From contig NZ_JBLYUB010000026.1 in NCBI RefSeq assembly GCF_049999945.1, positions 1 through 64,000 of the forward strand: 64,000 nucleotides of DNA. The letters are read 5' to 3'. The position numbers were made by a program, and so were the translations under genes. The DNA is from Planosporangium spinosum (GTDB lineage Bacteria; Actinomycetota; Actinomycetes; Mycobacteriales; Micromonosporaceae). Positions within the stretch are counted from its first letter, which is position 1; every line of letters starts with the position of its first letter. Below are positions 1 to 8,608 of the stretch, in pieces. The notes beneath the pieces were generated by a model that searched no databases, was not told the DNA's origin, and was given only the letters and a program-made list of their open reading frames with translations.

Positions 1-55
1 TCCCCGGCCCCTCCCGGCCCCTCCCGGCCCCTCCCGGCCCCTCCCGGCCCCCTCC
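1..55. repeat. 10-bp tandem repeat, about 5 copies
   Basis: The unit CTCCCGGCCC is repeated about five times almost without change and runs off the left edge of the window, so its true length is unknown. It ends just before the hairpin at 58-107. No coding role is visible. Confidence 0.85.
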
Positions 56-57
56 CA

Positions 58-107
58 TGATCACGGAACTTTCTCCGCCCTCCCGCACGGAAAAGTTTCC
101 GTGATCA
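58..107. terminator. GATC-bounded hairpin (family copy a)
   Basis: A 15-nt left arm (58-72) pairs with a 16-nt right arm (92-107) with one bulged base; both arms carry GATCACGGAA or its complement. It lies at the 3' end of the minus-strand DUF559-type gene, whose stop codon (105-107) is inside the right arm. There is no T-tract, as is usual for actinobacterial terminators. It is nearly the same sequence as the hairpin at the other end of that gene (1211-1264). Confidence 0.65.
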
Positions 108-1219
108 CGGAATGGGGAGGGGCGCGGGTAACTGGCAGGACGGGCCACACCGGCGCCCGCCGCCGCGCCAGCCTGCCGCGCGGAGCACGACACCGACCTG
201 CGCGGCGACGGCGCACGGCTGACCGGTGACGTCCGCCCAGCCGTACCGCAGCACCCGTGCGCCCGAGACGACGGTGAGGTTGTCGCGGCGCATGTCCCGC
301 CACCTCGCCTCGTCCGGGTGGGCGGCCCGGCCGTCTAGTTCCACGACGACACCGAACTCGACGTACCGCACGTCGTCGTAGCGCCGCCCACCGGAACGGG
401 CGACGGCGTACTGGCGGTCGCCGGCCGGTAGCCCGTGCGCCCGCTCGACATCGCGCAGGTACCGCAGTTCCAGCGGCGACTCGGCCCCTTCCGCGACGTC
501 GCACACCGCCGCCAGCAGCTCCTCCCGCCAGCGGAGCTTCTTGCGCGCGTCGATCGCCGCGGCGATCCGCTCCGGGCGGCTGAGCCGGCGCCCGCACGCC
601 CGCGTGATCCAGGCCAGCGCCTGCGCCACCGAGGGAGCGGTCTGGGTGAGGTCGACGACGGTCTCCTCGACCCGTGTCTGCGGCGGCAACCGGATCGGAT
701 GCCGCGCCGCGTCCACCCGGGAGGAGCGATGGACCACGATGCCGGCGGACCGCCGTACCCTACGCCGGGTCGGCACCGTGACGTGGATCGGGTACTGCGG
801 CTCGTCGACGAGGCCAGCCATCTCGGCAGCCGACTCGTGACTGAGCACCGCGCCGTCACCGGCCCGGAGAACGGCCGCCCACAACAGACAGTCACGGCCC
901 AGTGGACCGTTGTGGGTGGCATAGACCGCGCCGGCGACCGCTGCCACCGGTTGCGCAGCCGGGCTTCGATCGCCTCGTCGGTGAGACCGCACTCGTGCGC
1001 CTGGCGGCGGGTGACCACTCCGCACTGCCGGGCGGCTATCCCCTCGACCCGAGCGGCTCCCCCATCGACCCGAGCGTTTGTCTCGTCCCACCGGGCGGTT
1101 GTCTCGTCCCACCGGGCGGCCGTCTCATCGCGCACCGACCGAGCGTGCCGGACCCGACCACGTTGACGCTGCCCCACCTTGTTCCCTGTGGACAACACAT
1201 CCACAGCTCCCATGATCAC
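105..1219 (-). pseudogene. AbiEi-type HTH / DUF559 endonuclease-like protein, frameshifted
   Basis: Two overlapping minus-strand reading frames together make one recognisable protein. The N-terminal frame holds repeats of the type DETxARW, then ARQCGVVTRRQAHECGLTDEAIEARLRN, a pattern like the winged-helix start of AbiEi-family proteins (written here only as a short motif region, roughly 970-1035). The C-terminal frame carries VYATHNGPL and then a DUF559-like end with VELDGRAAHP and RRDNLTVVSGARVLRYGW. The frames join near 935-943, where one missing base (or a -1 shift on CGG-T) would restore WQRVAGAVYATHNG. It may be a true pseudogene, a programmed shift or a sequencing error. The DETxARW repeat comes from 21-bp tandem repeats near 1070-1135. 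Start (ATG 1213 or GTG 1219) and stop both lie inside flanking hairpins. The endonuclease role is inferred from family resemblance only. Confidence 0.65.
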
Positions 1220-1264
1220 GGAAACTCATCCGTGTCAGAGCACGGAAGAGTTTCCGTGATCATG
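1211..1264. terminator. GATC-bounded hairpin (family copy b)
   Basis: Perfect 17-bp arms (1211-1227 and 1248-1264) continue after one mismatch into six more pairs around a 6-nt loop. It lies just downstream of the glutamate dehydrogenase stop (1276, minus strand) and covers the start codons of the frameshifted DUF559-type gene. It could terminate one transcript and control the next. Confidence 0.75.
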
Positions 1265-1275
1265 GGAGAGGGGCG

Positions 1276-4200
1276 TCAGACGGACGTGGTCCGTACCAGG
1301 GTGCGGATCTGGCGGAGCAGGACCGACAGCGGTGCCAGGTCGGCGTTGGACTCGTCGAACTCGCTCATCGCGTTGCGGATCCGGGTGATCGAGGCGACGT
1401 TGCCGTGTTCCCAGTCCAGTACCCGCCGGTCGGCCGGCGCCTCGCCGGCGGTCGCCGCCAGCACCTCACCGGTCAGCCCGGCCAGGGCCGCGTACAGGTC
1501 GTACCGCAGCGCCATCCGGGCCGTCGTCTGCCACCGGTTCTCCCGGGGCAGCGCCGAGATCTTCGACAGCAGGTGGTCGACCCGGAACCGCTCGGACAGC
1601 GCAAAGTAGACGCCCGCCACCTCGTCGATGCTGCTGCCGGTGGCGTGCGCGGTCTCCACGATGTCGAGCAGGCCGAACGCGTACATCAGCCGGGTGGCGT
1701 GGTCGGCGACCTTCTCCGGCAGCCCCAGCTTGACCAGGCGCTCGACGTTGGCCCGCAGGGTCTGCCGCTCGTTGCCCCGGAACAGGGTGCCCAACCTGGG
1801 CAGCAGCGCGGCGACGCCGGGCCGGAACCGGCCGATCTCACCGGGTACGTCCAACGGGGACCGACGGTTGGACACCAGCCACCGGACGGCCCGGTCGAGC
1901 AGCCGGCGCATCTCCAGGTACACGGCGGTCTGCGCCTCCGTGTGCACCCGACCGTCCAGCTCCTCGACCGACCGCCACAGCTCGCGCAGCCCGAAGACCT
2001 CCCGGACCACCACGTACGCCCGCAGCACGTCGGCCGAGCTCGCGCCGGTCTCCTCCATCGCGCGGTAGAAGAACGAGGTGCCACCGCGGTTGACCGCCTC
2101 GTTGACCAGCTGCGTCACCACGATCTCGCGGCGCAGCGCGTGCCGGCCCATCTCGGCGGCGTACCGTTCGCGCAGCGGTGTCGGGAAGTAGTCGACGAGG
2201 ACCTCTCCGGTCCACTCCTCGTCCGGCAGCGACGAGTCGCGCAGCTCGTGCTCGAGCGCGAGCTTGACGTACGACAGCAGCACGGCGAACTCGGGCGTGG
2301 TCAGGCCGATCCCGTCGGTCGCGCGGGCGTCCAGTTCCTCGTCGCCGGGGAGCGCCTCCAGCTCCCGGTTGAGCTCGCCGCGCCGCTCCAGGTCGGCGAT
2401 GATCCGCCGGTGCACCGGCAGCAGCGACCGGCTCTGCGCCCGCGCGTTGCCCAGCGCGCACGCCTGGTTGTAGTTGTCGCGCAGCACCAGCTCGGCGACC
2501 TCGTCGGTCATCTCGGCGAGCAGCTCGTTGCGCTGCTCGCGATCCAGGTCGGTCGCGCCGAGCAGGATCTTGATGTTGACCTCGTGGTCGGAGCAGTCCA
2601 CCCCGGCGGAGTTGTCGATGAAGTCGGTGTAGATGTACCCGCCGCGTCGGGCGAACTCGACCCGCCCGCGCTGAGTGAAACCGAGGTTGCCGCCCTCGCC
2701 GACGACCCGGCAGCGCAGGTCCCGGCCGTTGACCCGGACCGCGTCGTTGGTCTTGTCACCGACGTCGGCGTGCGACTCGGTGGCGGCCTTGACGTAGGTG
2801 CCGATACCGCCGTTCCACAGCAGGTCCACCGGGGCGGTGAGGATGGCCCGGATCAGCTCCACCGGCGACAGCGCGGTGACCGACTCGTCGATGCCGAGCG
2901 CTTCCCCCATCTGCGGCGAGATCGGAATCGACTTGGCGGTGCGCGGCCAGACCCCACCGCCCTTCGAGACGAGCGAGGTGTCGTAGTCGGCCCACGACGA
3001 CCGGGGCAGGTCGAACAGGCGCCGCCGCTCGGCGTACGACCGGGCGGCGTCGGGGTCGGGGTCGACGAAGACGTGCCGGTGGTCGAACGCGGCGACCAGT
3101 CGGGTGTGTTCGGACAGCAGCATCCCGTTGCCGAACACGTCGCCGGACATGTCGCCGACGCCGACGCACGAGAAGTCCTCGGCCTGGATGTCGCGGCCCA
3201 GCTCGCGGAAGTGCCGCTTGACCGACTCCCAGGCGCCCCGGGCGGTGATGCCCATCTTCTTGTGGTCGTAGCCGGCCGACCCGCCGGAGGCGAACGCGTC
3301 GCGCAGCCAGAAGCCGTAGCTCTCGGAGATCTCGTTGGCGATGTCGGAGAAGCTGGCGGTGCCCTTGTCGGCGGCGACCACCAGGTACGGGTCGTCGTCG
3401 TCGTAGCGCACCACGTCCCGCGGCGGGACGACCTTGTCACCGTCGAGGTTGTCGGTCACGTCCAGCAGTGCGGAGATGAACAGTCGGTAGCAGGCCACCC
3501 CCTCGGCCTGGTAGGCCTCGCGGTCGGCGCTGGTCTCCGGGGCCCGCGCGGTGCCGCCCGCCGACGGCAACGCCCGCTTGAGTACGAAGCCGCCCTTGGC
3601 GCCGGTCGGCACGATCACCGCGTTCTTCACCATCTGCGCCTTGACCAGGCCCAGGATCTCGGTGCGGAAGTCCTCGCGCCGGTCGGACCAGCGCAGGCCG
3701 CCGCGCGCCACGGCGCCGAAGCGCAGGTGCACGCCCTCGAAGCGGGGCGAGTACACGAAGATCTCGAACGTGGGCCGGGGGGCCGGCAGGTCCGGCGCCC
3801 GCTGCGGGTCGAGCTTGAAGGCCACGTACGACTTGGGCCGGCCGTCGGAGCTGCGCTGGAAGAACGACGTGCGCAGGGTCGCGGAGATCAGGGTCAGGTA
3901 CGCGCGCAGGATGCGGTCCTGGTCGAGGCTGGTGACCTCGTCGAGCTGGGCGGTGAGCGCGTCGACCAGCTGTTGCGCCTGCGCCGACCGGTCGGTCTCG
4001 GACAGCGCCAGGCGCGGGTCGAAGCGGGTTTCGAACAGCGCGACCAGCAGGGCGGCGATTCCCGGGTACTGCAGGAGGGCCTGCTCCATGTACTCCTGCG
4101 AGTACACCGCACCGACCTGGCGCAGGTACTTGGTGTACGCGCGCAGCACGACGACCTGCCGCCAGGTCAGCCCGGCGATCAGCACGAGCGCGTTGAACCC

Positions 4201-6360
4201 GTCGACCTCGGCCTCGCCGCGCCACACCGCCGAGAACGCGTTCTCCACGTGCGGGCGCACGTCGGCCAGTTCCCGGGCGTCGGCGGGCAGGCTCAGGCCG
4301 AAGTCGTACACGTAGATCGTCGCGTCGTCGCGGTGCACCTCGTACGGGCGCTCGTCGGTGACGCGCACCCCGAGCGAGTGCAGCACCGGCAGCACGTTCG
4401 ACAGCATCATCGGCTCGCCGTACCGGAAGACCTTGAACCGGACGTCGCGGTCGTCCTGGCGGCGCCGGAACACGTGCATGACGAGCTGCCCGGGCTCCTC
4501 CAGCAGCTCCAGCTTGGCGATGTCCTTGGCCGCCTCGGACGGGGTGTGCTCGTCCTTGTACGCCTCGGGCAGCGCCTCGCCGTAGCGCAGGTACAGCGTC
4601 TTGGCCTGCTCCTCGCCGAGCTTGCGCTCGAGCACCAGCCGCAGGTCACCGTCCCACAGCCGGGTGGCGTCGGACAGCTGCCGGGTCAGCGCGGCCACGT
4701 CGAGGTCGCGGGGCGGGTCGGCCGGGTCGGTGCGCACGATGAAGTGGATGCGGGCCAGCAGCGACTCCGACACCCGGGTGGTGAAGTCGACGCCGACGCC
4801 GTTGAGCTCGCGCAGCAGGATCTCCTGCAACTTGAGCCGGTTGTGCGTGGTGAACCGGTCCCGGGGCAGGTAGAGCAGGCAGGAGATGAACCGGCCGTAC
4901 GCGTCGCGGCGCAGGAACAGCCGCAGCTGCCGGCGGCCGGCCGTGCGCAGCACGCCCATGACCGTGCGGTACAGCTCCTCGGTACTGATCTGGAACAGCT
5001 CGTCGCGCGGGTAGGTCTCCAGGATCTCCAGCAGGTCCTTGCCGGAGTGGCTGCGCGGCGACAGCCCGGAGCGCTGGATCACCTCGTTGACCTTGCGCTT
5101 GACCACCGGCAGGTCACGCACGCTGGTGCGGTAGGCGGTGGAGGAGAACAGGCCGAGGAACCGGCGCTCGCCGACGACGTTGCCGTCGTGGTCGAACATC
5201 TTGAAGCCGACGTAGTCGAGGTAGGCCGCGCGGTGCACGGTCGCGCGCGAGTTGGCCTTGGTGATGATCAGCAGGCGCTTCTCGAGGGCCTTGGCGTACG
5301 CCTCCGGCGTCATCGACGACAGCATGCGCGGTGCGGCGCGGTCGGCGCGCAGGATGCCCAGGCCGGTACCGAGCACGGCCTCCAGCAGCCGCTCGCCGGC
5401 GTCCGACTCGACCAGCCGGTACTCCCGGTAGCCGAGGAACGTGAAGTGGTCGTCGACCAGCCAGCGCAGCAGCTCGACCGAGTCGGTGATGTCCTTGTCG
5501 GGTACCGGGAGCTGGGCACCGGCCAGGTCGTCGGCGAGCGCGAGGGCCTGCGAGCGCATCTTCGGCCAGTCCTCGACGGCCTCCCGCACGTCGGTGAGGA
5601 CCCGGGTGAGCTCGTTGCTCAGGCCCGTGATGACCTTCTCGTCGCGGATGCGGTCGATCTCGATCCGCATCCAGCTCTCCACCATGTCGCCGGGTTCGGC
5701 GTCGGACGGCTCCACCCCGGTGCGGATCTCGCGCAGCGCGCCGAGCGGCTCCCGTCGGACCACCACCAGCGGGTGGGCGAGCAGGTGGATGTCGACCTGC
5801 CGGCTCGACAGCGCGGCGGTCACCGAGTCGACCAGGAACGGCATGTCGTCGGTGACGATCTCGATGGCGGTGTGCTCGGCCGGCTCGGTCGCCGGGGTGA
5901 TCCGTACCTTGAGCTGCCCGCGCAGCCGCTCGCCGGCCAGTTCGCGGTGCGATACGGTCGCGGCGACCAGGTCCGGTGCGGCGCAGCCGGCGAGTTCCTC
6001 GTCGGACACCAGCCGCCAGTACTGGCCGACGAGCGCGGCCAGCTCCGCGTCGCCGTCCGCGCCGGCCAGCGTGATCGCGCCGGTGACCAGGCGTTCGGCG
6101 TTGGGCAGGGGGCGCTCGAGTTCGGCATCGTCGGTGAGGCCACCCTCCAGGCGGTGCGCCGGCGCCGCCTTACGGACCATGCCGGCGGGTCCACCCCCGC
6201 CGGTGCCGGGCCAACCCTGGTTCGGGTCGACCGCCGCATCGACGCGCAATGCGCCGGCTATGTCCGCCTCCGGGCCCGCCGTATCGACGTGTCCGACCCG
6301 GGCCTGCCGGGCCCCGGAGTCGGAAAGGTCATCGACACCCGCCGCAGTGTCGCGGTCCAT
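1276..6360 (-). CDS. gdh: NAD-dependent glutamate dehydrogenase, large (180-kDa) type
   Basis: Predicted to oxidise glutamate to 2-oxoglutarate and ammonium with NAD+, a catabolic cytosolic enzyme. The 1694-residue length and order (long N-terminal regulatory region, then a dehydrogenase core) match the L-180 class of Streptomyces and mycobacteria. The core holds GGLRWSDRREDFRTE and, near residue 920, VPTGAKGGFVLK with the substrate-binding lysine. Start ATG at 6360 was preferred because GAGGGGAG lies about 8 nt upstream; an in-frame GTG at 6459 would add 33 low-complexity residues. The gene is divergent from the penicillin-binding lipoprotein gene and is followed by the hairpin at 1211-1264. 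A long open frame on the opposite strand here is a GC artefact. Function is secure; in mycobacteria this enzyme is regulated by GarA, but no partner is seen here. Confidence 0.96.
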   Translation of the reverse strand: MDRDTAAGVDDLSDSGARQARVGHVDTAGPEADIAGALRVDAAVDPNQGWPGTGGGGPAGMVRKAAPAHRLEGGLTDDAELERPLPNAERLVTGAITLAGADGDAELAALVGQYWRLVSDEELAGCAAPDLVAATVSHRELAGERLRGQLKVRITPATEPAEHTAIEIVTDDMPFLVDSVTAALSSRQVDIHLLAHPLVVVRREPLGALREIRTGVEPSDAEPGDMVESWMRIEIDRIRDEKVITGLSNELTRVLTDVREAVEDWPKMRSQALALADDLAGAQLPVPDKDITDSVELLRWLVDDHFTFLGYREYRLVESDAGERLLEAVLGTGLGILRADRAAPRMLSSMTPEAYAKALEKRLLIITKANSRATVHRAAYLDYVGFKMFDHDGNVVGERRFLGLFSSTAYRTSVRDLPVVKRKVNEVIQRSGLSPRSHSGKDLLEILETYPRDELFQISTEELYRTVMGVLRTAGRRQLRLFLRRDAYGRFISCLLYLPRDRFTTHNRLKLQEILLRELNGVGVDFTTRVSESLLARIHFIVRTDPADPPRDLDVAALTRQLSDATRLWDGDLRLVLERKLGEEQAKTLYLRYGEALPEAYKDEHTPSEAAKDIAKLELLEEPGQLVMHVFRRRQDDRDVRFKVFRYGEPMMLSNVLPVLHSLGVRVTDERPYEVHRDDATIYVYDFGLSLPADARELADVRPHVENAFSAVWRGEAEVDGFNALVLIAGLTWRQVVVLRAYTKYLRQVGAVYSQEYMEQALLQYPGIAALLVALFETRFDPRLALSETDRSAQAQQLVDALTAQLDEVTSLDQDRILRAYLTLISATLRTSFFQRSSDGRPKSYVAFKLDPQRAPDLPAPRPTFEIFVYSPRFEGVHLRFGAVARGGLRWSDRREDFRTEILGLVKAQMVKNAVIVPTGAKGGFVLKRALPSAGGTARAPETSADREAYQAEGVACYRLFISALLDVTDNLDGDKVVPPRDVVRYDDDDPYLVVAADKGTASFSDIANEISESYGFWLRDAFASGGSAGYDHKKMGITARGAWESVKRHFRELGRDIQAEDFSCVGVGDMSGDVFGNGMLLSEHTRLVAAFDHRHVFVDPDPDAARSYAERRRLFDLPRSSWADYDTSLVSKGGGVWPRTAKSIPISPQMGEALGIDESVTALSPVELIRAILTAPVDLLWNGGIGTYVKAATESHADVGDKTNDAVRVNGRDLRCRVVGEGGNLGFTQRGRVEFARRGGYIYTDFIDNSAGVDCSDHEVNIKILLGATDLDREQRNELLAEMTDEVAELVLRDNYNQACALGNARAQSRSLLPVHRRIIADLERRGELNRELEALPGDEELDARATDGIGLTTPEFAVLLSYVKLALEHELRDSSLPDEEWTGEVLVDYFPTPLRERYAAEMGRHALRREIVVTQLVNEAVNRGGTSFFYRAMEETGASSADVLRAYVVVREVFGLRELWRSVEELDGRVHTEAQTAVYLEMRRLLDRAVRWLVSNRRSPLDVPGEIGRFRPGVAALLPRLGTLFRGNERQTLRANVERLVKLGLPEKVADHATRLMYAFGLLDIVETAHATGSSIDEVAGVYFALSERFRVDHLLSKISALPRENRWQTTARMALRYDLYAALAGLTGEVLAATAGEAPADRRVLDWEHGNVASITRIRNAMSEFDESNADLAPLSVLLRQIRTLVRTTSV

Positions 6361-6635
6361 GCGTGCACTCCCCTCGCCCCCACGACGCTGTGGGGGACCG
6401 TCTGCGCTCAGCCTAGGACGTGCCTGAGTCCTACCCGATTCAGCCGACCCCGATACCACCGTCCAGATGCATAGACCTGACCGATCGGACAGTAAGCCAT
6501 CGTCATAAAGCCGACTCAGGCCCGGTATGACCGGATAGTTCCGATGCGGACAGTGCCAACGGTAGCGGACAATGCCGGATCGTGGATCCCGTTCCCACTA
6601 TCGGCGGGGTCCGGCCACCCTGGAAGGAAAACGGC
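6361..6635. other. Divergent intergenic region gdh / PBP
   Basis: About 275 bp separating two divergent genes. It must hold both promoters. It is less GC-rich than its surroundings (for example around 6480-6560), and candidate -10 elements such as GGATAGTT occur, but I cannot assign a promoter with confidence. No RNA gene is apparent. Confidence 0.5.
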
Positions 6636-8540
6636 ATGCCACGACCCGGCGGACGCGGTCCGCAACGCTGGACCGCGCGCCTCGTCGGCCTGGCCCTGCT
6701 CGCCACCGGCGTGAGCGCCTGCTCGTCGACGCCGCCCGACCGTACGCTGCACGCGTTCGCCAACGCCCTGGCCGCCGGTGACTTCGGCTCCCTCGACGTC
6801 CTCACCAACAGTGGCCAACCGGTCACGAAAGACACGCTGGCCAAACTGGAGGGTGACCTCGCCGGCCGGAAGCCCACCGTGAAGGTCGACAAGCCGACGG
6901 TCAAGGGAGACTCCGCCACCGCCACGCTCAGTTACTCCTGGCCGGTGGGTACCGGCGTGACCTGGGAGTACAAGAGCGTCGTGGAGGCCAGGAAGGCCAA
7001 GGACGACACGTGGCAGGTCTTCTTCGAACCGACCACGCTGCACCCCGACCTCACCACCGGCGACACGATCGCCGTCAGGCACACCGCCGCCGACCGCGGC
7101 GCCATCCTGGACGGCTCGGGCGCACCGCTGACCAGCAAGCAGAAGATCATCACGGTACGGGTGCAGCCCAACGAGGTCACCGACGTCGACGGCACCGTGC
7201 GGGCGCTCGACGCCGCCTTCAAGTCGGTCAAGGCAGACGTCGGCGACATCGACCTGACCGAACTGCCGGGGAAGATCAGGGCCGGCGGCACCGCGGCGGT
7301 CGACGTCGTCTCACTGCGGGAGCCGGTCTACGTCAAGATCCGCGGCAAGATCCACGACCTCGCCGGCCTGTACTTCAGCGAGAGCTTCCGCACCCTCGCC
7401 CCCACGCCGACGTTCGCCAAGGCGCTGCTCGGCCGGGTCGGCGAGGTGACCAAGGAGGTCATGGACGCCAAGCCGGGCCGGTACCAGCTCGGCGACCAGG
7501 TCGGCCTCGGCGGCCTCCAGCAGCGCTACGAGGACCTGCTCGCCGGCTCGCCCGGCGTGTCCGTGGTCATTCCGACCAAGTCCGACAAGGTGCTGTTCAG
7601 CACCGACCCGAAGCCGGGCGGGGCACTGAAGACCACGCTCGACCCGAAGGTCCAGAACGCCGCCGACGCCGCGCTGGCCGGCCAGACCGCCCGGTCCGCC
7701 CTGGTCGCCGTGCGGGTCAGTGACGGGGCCGTCCTCGCGGTCGCCAACGGGCCGGACGGCGGCGACCTCAACCTCGCCCTCACCGCGCAGGTACCGCCCG
7801 GCTCGACGTTCAAGGCCGTCACGGCGCTGGGCGTCCTCGACAGCGGCTCGGTCACCGCCGACTCGGTCGTACCGTGCCCGAAGGAGTACACCGCCCCCGG
7901 CGGCACGCCCATCCACAACGCGCACGACTTCGTCCTGGGTGACGTGCCGCTGCACGTGAACTTCGCCCAGTCCTGCAACACCGCGTTCGCCCAGTTGGGG
8001 GCGAAGCTCGGCCCGGACGGCCTGGCCGCGACCGCGAAGACGCTCGGCGTCGGCGTGCCATGGGACCTCGGCACCGACGTGTTCAGCGGCACCGTCGCCA
8101 CCGGCGCCGACTCCGCCGAGCAGGCGGCCGCGGCGTTCGGCCAGGGGAAGACGCAGGTCTCACCCGCGGCACTGGCCGGCGCCGCCGCCGCGATCGCGCG
8201 CGGCCGGTGGCAGCAGCCCACGCTGGTCCTCGACCCGGCCCCGGCCAAGCCGGCCCAGCCCGGCCCGCAGCTCAAGGCCGAGTCGGTGGCGGCGCTCAAG
8301 CAGATGATGCGCGAGGTCGTCACCGACGGTACGGCCAAGGCGATCAGCAACACGCCCGGAGCGCCGATCTACGGCAAGACCGGCACCGCCGAGTACGACA
8401 ACAACGACCCGAACAAGACGCACTCGTGGTTCATGGGCTTCCGGGGCGACGTGGCGTTCGCCGTGTTCGTCGAGAACGGCGGCCTGAGCAGCGACGCCGC
8501 CGTACCGGTCGCCGGCAGGTTCTGCGTGGCGCTGGGCTGA
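6636..8540 (+). CDS. Penicillin-binding transpeptidase, lipoprotein with MecA-type N-terminal domain
   Basis: A 634-residue DD-transpeptidase predicted to cross-link peptidoglycan on the outer face of the membrane. A signal peptide ends in the lipobox TGVSAC, so the protein should be lipid-anchored at that Cys. An NTF2-like (MecA_N) domain follows to about residue 150, then a PBP dimerisation region, then the transpeptidase with PPGSTFK (catalytic Ser about 390), SCNT (about 446) and YGKTGTAEY (about 581), giving the SxxK, SxN and KTG triad. Start ATG 6636 has GGAAGGAA 7 nt upstream; a longer in-frame start at 6582 lacks such support. It is a single gene, convergent with the arginase-family gene. 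Resemblance to MecA/PBP2a is in architecture; beta-lactam resistance cannot be inferred. Confidence 0.93.
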   Translation: MPRPGGRGPQRWTARLVGLALLATGVSACSSTPPDRTLHAFANALAAGDFGSLDVLTNSGQPVTKDTLAKLEGDLAGRKPTVKVDKPTVKGDSATATLSYSWPVGTGVTWEYKSVVEARKAKDDTWQVFFEPTTLHPDLTTGDTIAVRHTAADRGAILDGSGAPLTSKQKIITVRVQPNEVTDVDGTVRALDAAFKSVKADVGDIDLTELPGKIRAGGTAAVDVVSLREPVYVKIRGKIHDLAGLYFSESFRTLAPTPTFAKALLGRVGEVTKEVMDAKPGRYQLGDQVGLGGLQQRYEDLLAGSPGVSVVIPTKSDKVLFSTDPKPGGALKTTLDPKVQNAADAALAGQTARSALVAVRVSDGAVLAVANGPDGGDLNLALTAQVPPGSTFKAVTALGVLDSGSVTADSVVPCPKEYTAPGGTPIHNAHDFVLGDVPLHVNFAQSCNTAFAQLGAKLGPDGLAATAKTLGVGVPWDLGTDVFSGTVATGADSAEQAAAAFGQGKTQVSPAALAGAAAAIARGRWQQPTLVLDPAPAKPAQPGPQLKAESVAALKQMMREVVTDGTAKAISNTPGAPIYGKTGTAEYDNNDPNKTHSWFMGFRGDVAFAVFVENGGLSSDAAVPVAGRFCVALG

Positions 8541-8552
8541 CTCCCCGTTACG

Positions 8553-8600
8553 GATCCTGGACACGTCGCGGCGCCATCGGCCCGTCACGTGTTCAGGATC
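8553..8600. terminator. GATC-bounded hairpin between convergent genes (copy g)
   Basis: Arms GATCCTGGACACGT (8553-8566) and its complement (8587-8600), 14 pairs with one G-U wobble. It sits between the convergent stops at 8540 and 8609, so it is best read as a bidirectional terminator. Its stem sequence matches that of the hairpin at 48986-49033. Confidence 0.75.
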
Positions 8601-8608
8601 GCGAAGGG

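Noticed and set aside
1405..6474. 1689-codon open frame opposite glutamate dehydrogenase
   Set aside because: It mirrors the codon structure of the real gene; it is Gln/Val/Arg/Asp-rich with no motifs. A typical high-GC antisense artefact.
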